Assembly (NCBI RefSeq): GCF_964204645.1
Contig: NC_134026.1
Span: forward strand, 19,858,650-19,922,649
Reading direction: 5' to 3'
Length of the DNA: 64,000 bases
DNA from: Tubulanus polymorphus
Taxonomy: Eukaryota > Nemertea > Palaeonemertea > Tubulaniformes > Tubulanidae
Shown one piece after another: positions 22,467 through 32,971 of this stretch. Both the position numbers and the translations under genes were made by a program. Each line of letters opens with the position of its first letter. Positions within the stretch are counted from its first letter, which is position 1. The notes beneath the pieces were generated by a model. The model did not search any database and was not told the origin of the DNA. It was given only the letters and a program-made list of their open reading frames with translations.

Positions 22467-24458
22467 ATGAAAGTATTTCAAGATCATTTTACAGGTAATT
22501 TTCATAACCATTGATGAAATTCTCTGTTCGTGTTGTGACGATCTGAGAAAATCTAAGAAAGATGAAAGAGTATTTCTGAAGATAGCTATTAAGATATAGG
22601 CCTGGTCGAAACGCTTATCACGACTTGTACAAGTCTGGCATATTTTTTTACGTGCCCTATATTCATTTTGCCAACAAAGATAATTGGTGCATTTTAGTGG
22701 GAGTGCGCCTAATATTGCTTTTTTGGACATCATGTGACAAGTCCTTCAAAATTGGCATTTGGGTCAGCCCCTGAAATCATAAACTCAAGGAGACTTTACT
22801 TCTTTCTTAATGTGGAATATATTATATGTAAAGATAATTTGCATATTTGGATTGAATTAAAACAACAAGATAATCCTGTTACTTAAAGATGCCGGCCTTG
22901 AAGATTTGAGCATCGATTTCGAAAGATTCACTATTTGGTAATCTTTTTTCATCCGTTTTGGTATGTACTTGATTTGAGGCCAAATGTTAATCCCAAATAT
23001 GCGAGTTGTGAAATTGCTCCTTTTGGTATATTTTCAATAATTTTCTGCGTGAGTTCTCCTATAGGAACCGACATGTGTACCTAACAAAAAGTTCCACTGT
23101 AAATAGAAGAACTGTAAGTTAAGCTCCACGCGGGTCTCTCTGGCTTTTATGACTTATTCATTAATTCGATAATATGGAAGAACATACAAGCTACTAATTT
23201 CGGTATAACAGCCAATCAAATTGGTCCCTGGAGGTAAAGCCAGAGTACGCGGTCTGAGCCTGGTCAATCAGCAGATTAAGTCAGTGAAATATAAGGAATT
23301 GTTCACGGTTAGCAGTCACCTTTTTCAGGAGAAGACGTATTTAGCGATGCATATAAATACACGCTCGTTGATGACCTGTACTATACAGTAGATGGAAAGG
23401 TGAGTTTAGAAATCTAAAAAACAAAATTCATCCAAGTTCAAAATCTAAACACTTTAATGGAGAACCGGCTGAACTACTGCCACTCGCGACCGGTGGTATG
23501 CCGGTTCCCCATTGACACGACGAAAATTTACAAGGATTGTTCGTGTTTTTCAGTGGGTATCGTCGAAAACTGCAGTAAGCGAATCACTGATTGGTGGTAA
23601 TAGGTCTGCAGAAAATGATGAACAAGAGAAGGCTGATGTAGAATGGGAAGTAGACTTTATTGGTAGTAGCACTTTAAGAGAGATAACCACTGTTGCTTCC
23701 GTTACAGACTTCAAACAACAATGGAGCGTATGTATTTCAATGTTTGCAACTTGGCTGATTCGAGCTATCGGTGGGCGTCGTTGCGGGCCGTCTTCGGGCG
23801 GTGCTTTCGGGGTTACGAGCCCCTGTCGAGCGGCGCTGAAAAGACTTCGAACCCAGAAGCCGAAACGCGAAATTATTCGCAGACGACTTAGATCTCGGTC
23901 GTGTCGCACTCGGCAGAGCAGCTACCACACTGCGAACCGTTATGTCCTTTGACCGATGGATTTGTCCCGGGGGCGGCCCGTCCAGGGAGAATGTCTGGGG
24001 TAATAGGTCGTTCATTTCCGAGGCAGAAAGATTGCCATTATCTGGTCCCGAATCAGCCACTCAAATGTTTGGTCTCTATTTTCTAATCGGCAGCGAATAT
24101 AGTGCTAAATTTCCTTGAATATTGTAGACGTTCTCGAAGAAACTGCTTGCGAGAATCAAGGAAACCGATGCGCACAGGGTTGAACATTTCAAGAATGGTT
24201 TAAACGATTTAACTAAAAACCTTATTGCTGATTTCGACGCATCAAAATTCTATGCCAGTTAGTAAAAACGCTGTCTATATTACAGTCGCATTTTCATTCA
24301 ACCAATGCTCTATGTTTCGTCATTTTAATCTTGCAGCTAAAGATGATGAATTCGATTTGGAAGGCGGTATTTATGTGCTCAGATTTCTCGACCTCGTCAA
24401 TAAAGAACAGCCATATTTGACTGTGTTGAAAGCGGCGGGTTCTTTTGTGACGTTTTGA
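22467..24458 (+). CDS. TPT1: TCTP paralogue B (full length)
   Basis: Translationally controlled tumour protein, cytosolic. Exons: 22467-22494, 23329-23399, 23554-23727, 24128-24257, 24337-24458; all frames join to give 174 aa, the normal family length (about 172). Start MKVFQDHFTG, then DAYKYTLVDDLYYTVDGK, the TCTP signature SLIGGNRSAEN (exon 3), the flexible acidic loop, the central basic helix pair FSKKLLARIKETDAHRV, and the C-terminal strands EFDLEGGIYVLRF and LTVLKAAGSFV. Usual TCTPs end near a Cys; this one ends VTF. The exon 4 donor is A|GTTAGT, parallel to TCTP-A. Intron 3 holds a 28S rRNA fragment. It is about 4.8 kb downstream of TCTP-A in the same orientation, so the pair is a tandem duplication. 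This is the copy most likely to carry the ancestral role. Confidence 0.95.
23755..23972 (+). pseudogene. 28S rRNA 3'-terminal fragment in TCTP-B intron 3
   Basis: GC-rich island in an AT-rich intron. The text ATTCGCAGACGACTTAGATC, GGCAGAGCAGCTACCACACT and GATGGATTTGTCC parallels the last about 100 nt of animal 28S rRNA (ATTCGTAGACGACCTG, GCAGAGCAGCTCC.TCGCTGCGA, AAGGGTTTGTC). The upstream part (GGGCGGTGCTTTCGGGG, GAGCGGCGCTGAAAAGAC) fits the preceding variable domain. The equivalent intron of TCTP-A lacks it, while the intron 3' ends of both copies align (CTGGTCCCG...TTTTCTAATCGGCA). A promoterless genomic fragment, probably a retro-inserted rRNA piece. Confidence 0.8.
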
Positions 24459-25632
24459 GTTTTGGTTGCCGTCTATAGCAACTTGTTGTTTTGTGTAGAA
24501 CTGTATTCGTCAGTCGTGTTTGTAAAGTAATTAGCCATGGCCTCACTGTCTTCGGCATGTTGTTGCTCAAATTCTCTGCTCACTGTCTGTCAGCTTTGTT
24601 TTTCATACCAAGGTTTTTTTTGTTATTATGCGGGAATTTAAATAAGGTATAGTCGATATAGAATGGGACACACTTGTTTCGGTCGGAAGCCGGGAAAGGG
24701 ATTTTATCTAAATTGATCGTTGACGACTGTGGATTTATTTGCCGAGCTAGTTCCCAAGCTCAGTGAAAATTCTAATTACTTTACCACCACGCAAATCTAA
24801 TCCAAGCAAGCCTCAGAATGACGACGCATTATGATGTATAATCCGATAATAAAGTCTGTTGTAGAGACATGATGATAATAATGTTAACGATAGTAATGGC
24901 AGATGCTTTTAAGCTTTCGCTCGCTTTTCGATGGACGCATGCTCAAAGCCCGGTTAATGCGTATGGAAAAAGCTGATTGCTTCATGTGTCCAAAAGAAAA
25001 TATGAAATGCGGAACAGATTATAACACCGCCGGTTTCTAGCCGATTAACTTCCACAATGCTTACGACCCAGGGTGGTGTCAGTGGAGGGGCCGTACCAAC
25101 CGTTATAGATTCCAATTTCACTGTACTCCACACTTAATGTTTTTCATTATTCATGCCATCAAGTTGATGTAAATATTGTTATAAAGTTGATGAAATAAAC
25201 TTCTATGAAAAGCCACTTTATAGAAATCAGTCGATATCGAATGTACGTAAGATATGAATCGTGCATATTTTACTTTCTTAAACCCTTTTTTCTCAAGGGG
25301 CCTGAACGTCGTAGTGATTGTACAGCCTAAGGCTCTGCTGAGGTCGCTATCATCAATCGTCGTAAAAGCAACCGGACAACAATCGAAAATTTGGCACAAA
25401 AGTTTTGTGCCAAATTTTCGATACTTGAAGGTGTCTTTCCGATACTTGAAGGTGTCCTGAGTTCACATAAGTATGTTCGGTGCCAAGCTCTAAAAACATT
25501 CATTTTCCTGTTCACTCGAGTGAATTGCAGACCATCACGTTTATTGTTGGGGCGCTAATTTCACATAAAATTGGAGAATTCGTTCGCATTAGAACATCAA
25601 TTTATAACGTATACATGTACTTAATTTTAGCA
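24459..25632. other. TCTP-B 3' flank
   Basis: No further gene is seen. The AATAAAG near 24848 is a likely polyadenylation signal. The 25015-25130 segment is the second copy of the 22039-22170 repeat. Two tandem CGATACTTGAAGGTGTC units lie at about 25418-25457. Confidence 0.6.
25382..25422. repeat. 41-bp perfect hairpin
   Basis: Two exact 20-base arms (ATCGAAAATTTGGCACAAAA and its reverse complement) around a single G. Intergenic, 0.2 kb downstream of the SRP RNA homologue on its 3' side. No T-run follows that would suggest a transcript end. Confidence 0.95.
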
Positions 25633-25924
25633 AAAGGTTAGGGTCCAGTTATATTGGCCGGGGTGCCAACCGGCGACTATTCACAGGCGCGAACCCACTA
25701 CTGCTCGACGCGGGATCTTTCCACCCTGGGCCGATTCGATCCTCCTTAGACAACCTGGTCAGCCTAGGCTCCCCGTGCTGGCCATATTGACGCCGAGCTT
25801 AGCGCGGACGCCCGGTCGAACGACATAGACCGACGACTGACAGTAATGTTATCCCGGCTTCAAGCTGTCCACCAAACCAAGCCTCCAAGTCGCTGGATTA
25901 CAGGAGTGCGCCACGACTCGCAGC
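25633..25924 (-). ncRNA. SRP (7SL) RNA homologue, probably a pseudogene
   Basis: Read on the minus strand from 25924, the sequence follows metazoan 7SL RNA end to end. Alu domain: GUGGCGCACUCCUGUAAUCC with the UGUAA loop, then UUGGAGGCUU. S domain: GCGUCAAUAUGG, CCAGGUUGUCUAAGGAGG, AAUCGGCCCAGG, CAGUAGUGGGUUCGCGCC and UGUGAAUAG. 3' end: GGCCAAUAUAACUGGACCC followed by a TTTT run (plus-strand AAAA at 25632-25635), a Pol III terminator. Length about 292 nt (human 299). Helix 8 reads CAGGGUGGAAAGAUCCC: relative to other 7SL RNAs about 14 nt are missing just after GGAAA, including the near-universal GGAGCAGG strand that binds SRP54. This suggests a retro-pseudogene, or an unusual functional copy. 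Confidence 0.88.
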
Positions 25925-28875
25925 TAGTAATAGTGCGCTCGTTTGTGGTATTTACCAGACAAACACCAGATGACACCGATTTACATTGTTACTGGCGCCT
26001 TTTAAATCAAATCAGTTCATTAGATAAAGGGCATAGGGCCAGTACGCATACATATACACACATACGTAACTGGGCTCTTTTTCACATTCTTGCTCCTTCA
26101 CCCGAATTCAAAGTTCCCTTTTCCCATGGCCCGCTGAAAACTCACTTTCGCACTCAATATCCCCACTCGACATTCTATGAAACCGGAATTCGCCAAGTAC
26201 CACGGGACGAATAACTTAGAGTATACATTAGTTATAAAATCAGAATAGCTGTTCGTGAACATATTCATATTTTTATCTATATAATAGAAGCAGGTATTTC
26301 AAAAGCCCCCTATTGAAATGTTGGTAACCGCGTTCGAATGCTAGTTTGTGGGAAAAAAGGGCGAATTGAAGACTTGGTAGGTGTAATCAGCGCAGCGTAG
26401 AATTCATTAAAAGCATTAGCGTCACAATCGTTTCTATGTGAATGAACCATCATAGCTATAGCCTGCAATCCGCAACTGACCGATGTCACATTGTTCATGG
26501 ACGCCCATCATTGTAGGGAAATTCTAGACAACGGATAGCGTTTTGCTGAAACTTGTGAAACTGCATTTGAATTGAAAGTTCCATCAAAGCATTTTATGCG
26601 ATGAAATTTATTAGAATGAAACCAAAAGAAGGTTTTCTCTTACATCCCTGTAGGCCTACAGTATGTTTGTACTAAACATTGAAACCCCTCCCACAACAGA
26701 GGTAAGCATTAATTGATTGAATACCCCCTTGGTGTAGATAACACAGAAACTTAGGATTTCCTGGTTACTGCCCTGTGTATTTCTATGTGGTTGAATAATA
26801 AACAGATGCTGTGACCTGTACGGAAGAGCAATGCGGCCAACAGCATTTTATTTTCAGTTCAAAAAGTCGACTTTTCGAAATAGTAATTCGACTTTTCGAC
26901 TTAATAAGTCGACTCTAACCACACTGTCATTGTAAACATGGCGGATGTTTATTTGACCGGGCACTTTCCGAACTAAACAGGGCACATTTTTACAATAGGC
27001 GGATGTATAATCATTGTGTGCAAAAAGGGCAATTTGCTGCAAACATTAACATGTTTTTCCTTGCAAAAGAAACTCAAATGCTTGAATATTGCATCTGCAG
27101 GGCTTTTTAATTTTCCTTCGGAGCTCGCCACTCGTGGATAGTTCTTCTTTACAATAATTAGTGCCCTTCTTACCCCTCCCTCCTATTATATCCATATATG
27201 CCCTGGATGCGCCCCTGCGTATCGATCCTTCTATATGAATGAACTACGTTTCTTTTTTTTCTATTTGTTTTTATGTTTTTTTATAAACAATACTATCATC
27301 AGGAGAATATAGTTGAATCAAACTTAAACTAAGTCAACGACGGCTCAATAATGTATGGAAATTCTCCTAATGATGTGCACGGCGGCAGCACCTTTCGGTG
27401 TGAGAATGGTATTTCCATTCCACATTGGAACCTATGCATATTTTGCAACCACGGTCGAGATGCCATGCTTTACGATAATGCTGCGTTTAAAGGTGATTGG
27501 TTTCTGTATTTGTTCATCAGGGGCGTTTAATATTGAATGTGTCCCTGGACCCCTCGTTGTTAGTTCGATGGTCATTCGGGACCACGGTCGGACAGTCGTC
27601 AAGGACTGGGGTTGCAGTTGGGACCGGTCCCTTCCGGTTTGAAATAAGGCGACAAACAATGAATTGAAACAGAACTGTTATAATCAGTTTTACTCGCTTT
27701 GCGCTACAGGCATTTATTTCATAGATAACAGAAAATATAAGCAGCATTTCAAATAAAATACATTTCAATTGATTGAAAATTATTGATTTATTATATGAAA
27801 TTAAATAAATGAATCCATCAAGAAATCCTAATTCTAATCGATTAATCTAATCAGCCAATCAGCAGTGTTCATTTTCAACACGAGTTGATTTGAAATCGAT
27901 CGCGTCCAATTAAGAAAATAATCATTTTGAAAAAAACATTCGTTGAAAATGCTACGATTAGAGAAGATAAGATATATTACACCCTAACCACACTAAGTGG
28001 GACATAGGGGATTACAGTATTTATAACAGAAAGAAAAGAAAATTAGCATTATCACATAGAATGCTATTATCATAATATATTGCACATCAGTTTTGTCAAA
28101 TTTGTATACCTTTTTCCAATGATGAATCACATAGTTCTGAAAGAGACTACTACAAAAAAATTACAACTTAGTTTTGAACGTTGCTTTCACAAATTCAGCA
28201 ATTTTCGTCAGGAGATTTAAATTTTCAGATCTCATCATCGCGATTAATCTTTCCAAAGGTGAGCAGCATAGAATAGAGTTGAATATCAAATTCAAAAAAT
28301 AGTATCAAGTTTTGGACACATGATGAAAACCATCGTCAACAGTTTTGAGATGAAATCTCATACATAACCTCAAACGCCTCTCCTCATTTGAAAAATAATA
28401 ACTAATCATAAGTCGAAAATTCCAAATGGTAAACAATGCCGCTTTTCATCTCTGAGTGAATCTATGTACATTTCTTTTCCGTGACTATTTTAGATACATA
28501 ATATAAGGAGAATTGCTGTTTAGATTGAACATAATGTTAACCATTTATTTCTCTGATTATTTTCTATGGCAGTACGTATATTATTTTTTTCACAGATTTC
28601 CCGTTTTGTAAGTCCCAGATTCCATTCCCAATGCCGTACAAATTTTCTTTTACGTGCGAAATGTTTTACACAATGCCCTCTTTATTCTACGGTAGTCACC
28701 TAAGCGTAATCACGAGAGAGGTGAACCAGGTTTACAACAGTTCTAGCCTAACAAAGCAACTTAAAGTCCAATCTCTAATTTTACTTAAACCACCTAACAC
28801 CGGAAACAACCATAACGAGTATCACCATATTCATCCTGTAGATGGTAGCACTGTTACAATAGTCGTAATCAAATT
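25925..28875. other. 3 kb without recognised genes
   Basis: AT-rich sequence with short open frames only (for example 25846-26214, 27355-27642 and 27432-27659 on the other strand) that carry no motif and lack splice context. Inverted TCGACTT/AAGTCGA runs lie at about 26870-26915. Nothing else can be supported. The 3' UTR of the minus-strand gene at 28876 probably covers the last few hundred bases. Confidence 0.45.
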
Positions 28876-30088
28876 TCAAATTTCATAATCAGATGTGCAG
28901 CAATACACTAGGGCCGAGTTCACGTTTTCTCCCCTGATGATGTCTAATGACTTGCTGCAATCCTTGAAGCAACCTCGAACAAACGCTGAAAATCTGTAAG
29001 CCACTTTCTAAAATAAAACAAACGGACGTGAGTTAAAAACCGGCGACTTAGCAACTAACTTCGCCGGGAGGTAATTAAATCAGCTCACTTACCCCGCATT
29101 GATAACCTTCAGGACACGTTATGTTCAGTATGTTCTCTTTGTAAAATTTATGCAATTCAGGTCTTGGCTTGGCAGTCGCACCTGTTGCGTCTTCTGGATC
29201 AAATTTACCGCGTGAGCATCCTTCCGTAAAATAAAGCTCTCTTCCGGTCTCGTTTGCGGCGTTAGATATAAAACCACCTGAATCAAATAACAAAACATTT
29301 ACACTGTGGCGACATCAGCAACACTCCCCTAAATTCTCCCCTAAAACTTCAAGAAGCTTTTTCAAATTATCAAAACTTATGGTGTATAAGTGGCATGGAA
29401 ACTGTTAACGTTAAACATTTAAATCGAGTCACTTTTCTTTATTAAACCCTGCATTCAATGAAGACTTTTGGCAATCCTTCAATGTAGTGTAAAATGGATT
29501 AAAAGACGTTGTTTTAGTTCAACTGCCAGTAAAGTCTGGAGTCCTATTACCACCTACCAGGGGCCAGTTGCTCAAAAGTTGGAAAGATAAGCAACCCCGT
29601 TATAAATCCTTGGACGCAGTTTGTCAAAGCGTCACGATTCATCTACGAAACGCGTGGTATACATAGGTTATTATGAACAGATATTACCGGTACTTGGTAA
29701 CTATACAGACATAACCATATATTCTAACGTTTTGTCATGTATAACCGAAACTGACTGAGGTAGCCCACCAAATGCACAGGGGCTCGTATCATAAGTTTGG
29801 GGGTAAACAGTAGCTCAGATCATCCAGTATCCCTGGTACTATATATAGTTCTTTTTATATATGGTACCAGGGATACTGGATGATCTAAGCTACAGTTCAC
29901 CCCCAAACTTATGATACGAGCCCCCGTGACCAAATGTGCTCTCAAGTCAAGTTGAAATAGACATAAGATATTGATGTGACAAATGAACTTACTTTCTTCA
30001 GCTAATCGTTTAATCTTATCATATTGTGTCTTATAACCGTCTTCATGATATTCACAAGATGCGCAGACCATGTCTTGAACAGCTGACG
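28876..30088 (-). CDS. Ly6/three-finger-like secreted protein, 5' partial
   Basis: Three minus-strand exons join in frame: 29993-30088, 29093-29277, 28876-29007 (stop at 28876-28878). The joined protein of about 135 aa shows the Ly6/uPAR Cys layout: CASCEYH near the start, a mid-chain C, CPEGYQCGK, RGCFKDC, and a closing YCCTSDYE that parallels the CCxxDxCN end of three-finger domains, although the last Cys-Asn is replaced by Glu-Ile. The loop between the second and third Cys groups is unusually long. NETG and NITC are potential N-glycosylation sites. A signal-peptide exon must lie upstream (above 30088), but none was found. Such proteins are secreted or GPI-linked; no GPI tail is visible here. 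The family assignment is an inference from Cys spacing. Confidence 0.7.
29779..29924. mobile_element. 146-bp near-perfect palindrome in Ly6-like intron
   Basis: Left arm GGGGCTCGTATCATAAGTTT... and right arm AAACTTATGATACGAGCCCC pair over about 65 bases, with a TATATATAGTTCTTTTTATATA centre. Imperfect direct repeats ACCAAATGCAC / ACCAAATGTGC flank it and may be the target duplication. It looks like a foldback MITE. Confidence 0.88.
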
Positions 30089-31880
30089 CTGAAATAGATG
30101 AACCTAGGACCTACAACTTTAATGCGGTAGAATCTCTGGTAAAATGACAAAACTGATCATGGAAATCGTCTGAACAGAAAATAAAGTGGCGTTCTAAATA
30201 ATTGATATATTCTATAAGTACATAAACCATAATTTCCAAATATGGCATTTGGCAAAATTCAGTATCATCTATGAGGTCAGGGTCAAGGTCAAGCCCCGTT
30301 GGCCACTCACAGAGGTTGGCTGAGTTTCCTTTTTTTATAGTGGAAAACTTTCTTATCAATCAATGTATTTTTGGAATAAAATGTATTTCCAAGATATTAA
30401 GAATAATATCATGGATAATGAATGTGAATAAGTACTCCTTCACATATATAAGTGTTCCTTTCAGTATTTAAAAAAGTTTCTACAATAACTACATTTTTAA
30501 GGTTAACTTCTGAGAAATGCCCTTCCCTCAAATCTTGAAATATATCAAAACTGATCTTTCAGGTTCGATTTAGTAAAATTGATAGATAAAAAAGTTTCAA
30601 AATTTAGTGCGGCAGGCATAATTCCATTCACTGATTTTCATACTTAATGCTTTAGTTCCACCCGTTAATGTAAAAATTTCTCGGGTTCAAGCCAAGTATA
30701 GCGTGGAATAGTTCCCCGCGCAAAGATACATTAAAAAAGGAGTAATTCGAATGCGCACTCTTTCTCAAATGCGTTTTCTACCAACATACAGACAAACAGA
30801 CATACCGACAAACTGGCATGACAAAAAAATCTTTCGGGGGGGGGGGGGTAATTCGTCTACGAACTTTGCGTTTTTCGACTTACACACCGACAAACCGACA
30901 TACCCATAGTCGGTTTGTCAGTATGTCAAAATATATGACGCGTGACTAATCTATTTTTGGACAACCCTGTATTCAATATGGCGGGATATCATTTAAGTGT
31001 GAGCAGTCCATCAGTTATATGTATCGTCCCCCCAGACACGTGGCGCCCCTGTCAAGGCAAGGCCTATAAGCTTGACTTAACAAATCGACTGATGATTTTT
31101 TAAATGACCAACGGGTGGATTTAAAGTGCAAAAATCGTCACTAAAATTTAGTCAGATTGATTTCTACTCAATAAGATTTGCAAGTCCGTAGATAGCGTTT
31201 TGCCACTTTACTGTACGCTGCCTAAAATGTCCATTTCAACTTTGCTTGAGAGGATCTGGTGGATTCATTTTAGTAGCACGTACTAGAATAGGTCGTGATA
31301 GAACCAGCACCCAGATGGGTAGCTTAACTAAAACATTGTTTTTAATCCATTTTACACTGTATTGAAGGATTGAAAAAAGTCTTCATTGAAACGGGTTAAA
31401 TCATAGAAAAGAAACACCATTTATCAGTTTAACGATGCAATATGTTTAATTACCAAAAATTATGGTATGTAGGCATGGAAACATATCGTGGAACATTCAA
31501 ATTATGGAGTCACTCAACCACATTCAAAGAAGACTTGTCAATATAATCCATCAATAAAGTTTAAGATGTATTAAAATCTGATTAAAATCAACATCAGGCT
31601 GAGGCAAAGTTGAAAAAGACATCAGACAGCCGAAATAGATACAAAAATCAAGAATGCGATTTACTACCTCAATACGTTTTTGATCATATTCTATTCTGGG
31701 ACGGGAAACACAGTGCTTATCATCACGTTAAAATACCCTGAACAAATTTACCATGAGAAAACAGGACAAGTTAAACTGCTGCCGCCGCCACAAACATTAT
31801 CTGTAACTGATCCATCCTTCCGTAGAGTCCTCTGTTACCAGTAGAACTGCTGTCGTCTGTATCCAGTAGAACTGATAGTC
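30089..31880. other. Repeat-rich region, no gene recognised
   Basis: A run of about 13 G is at 30836-30849, followed by a hairpin of GACAAACCGACATA type (about 30885-30930). The text near 31330-31420 is an inverted, diverged copy of 29415-29525 (AATCCATTTTACAC and GTCTTCATTGAA). CAAGGTCAAGCCCCGTTGGCC near 30287 belongs to a dispersed repeat. No exon could be supported. Confidence 0.45.
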
Positions 31881-31904
31881 TGCCTCTCACGGGTGCTCTC
31901 CTAT

Positions 31905-32207
31905 CTCAGCGGACACCGTTTGAGCTTCACAAAATATTTAGAAGTTATAGATAATGAAGGCGGTTTGAAGAATTTAATTTTATTCTATGAAAACAATTTT
32001 CAGTTGAACAAGAACGGATTTAATACATTATATAATAGTAATCTGAATTTTAAAATTCCTGGAGCTAGACTACATCCCTCTTTCCCGACTAAAGAACACT
32101 TTACTGAATTGCTGAAACATAGAGATACAGTCAAAACTGATTCTTCTGGACTAGAAACTATTCCATTAATTTCATCAGCTCAATTTCAGCCGGAAAAAAA
32201 CTCGTAA
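31905..32207 (+). CDS. Possible terminal exon, unknown protein
   Basis: After a fair acceptor (CTCCTATCTCAG at 31897-31908), a frame runs about 99 codons to TAA at 32205-32207 without interruption: GHRLSFTKYLEVIDNEGG, LILFYENNFQLN, IPGARLHPSFPTKEHFTELL. Composition looks coding (mixed polar/hydrophobic helix-like text), and AATAAA follows near 32570 after a GATGAT microsatellite. No upstream partner exon was identified, and I recognise no family. It may be a real 3' exon or a chance ORF. Confidence 0.35.
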   Translation, partial: LSGHRLSFTKYLEVIDNEGGLKNLILFYENNFQLNKNGFNTLYNSNLNFKIPGARLHPSFPTKEHFTELLKHRDTVKTDSSGLETIPLISSAQFQPEKNS

Positions 32208-32853
32208 TATATAAATATAATTAAATTCGTTCACTCTAAAACATGATCGATTATTTCATACCAAACGACCAGTTATAATTAAAGTTATAATTTTTATTTT
32301 GTCTTCCCTAAGCCGCGCATTGTATGGTTGTCACTAACAGTTACACATATCATTGTTTTATATTGTTTAATTTGAATATCGTTACTACTGTGGCAAAAAG
32401 CTAGCCGATAAAAACAAAGTATATACAGTGAAAATATTTATGATTTCGTGTAATTCTATTTTTACTGATAACTGAGGAGGGTTGGCTCGAAATTTCGATG
32501 TAAATAAATGTATCTCGTATACAAGTATTGTAACCATGATGATGATGATGACGATGATGATGATATTCGAATAAAGTTAAGATGATGATTTAACAACCAG
32601 TTATATTCTTGATTAGCACAAAGATGGGGAGTCTTAGACAGTTACTCTAGTTATACGCAAAGGAAACTCTATTGACTAGTCGTCACGGGTCGATCACTCT
32701 GCTTTGCTCTGAGCACTTGTCAACGCTTTTTGCAAACGCAAAATTCAACGATGATACTCCACCTGTTTATATCGCTGCTCACCTGTAAATGCAAAACAAT
32801 AGATGGAATTTGACGGTCTCAAACAAATCCCTTCGTCCACCTACTAGTGTAAG

Positions 32854-32861
32854 TATAAATA
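32854..32861 (+). promoter_or_regulatory. Candidate TATA box of C2H2 gene
   Basis: TATAAATA lies 111 bases upstream of the ATG at 32972, with no ATG between a start site 25-30 bases downstream and the start codon. Consistent with a focused promoter, but judged by motif only. Confidence 0.45.
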
Positions 32862-32971
32862 CAATACCGAAATATTTAAGTGAACACCGTATACGTTATA
32901 ACAACGCTCTACCGACAGCTACCTACAGCTTTCAGCAAAGAAACAGTCATCCGGCGAATTCCGCATAGAAA

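Noticed and set aside
23550-24060. Minus-strand frames across TCTP-B exon 3 and intron 3
   Set aside because: Explained by the antisense of TCTP-B exon 3 and the GC-rich 28S rRNA fragment.
28631-28888. 85-codon plus-strand frame
   Set aside because: Antisense to the 3' end of the Ly6-like gene, no motif or splice context.
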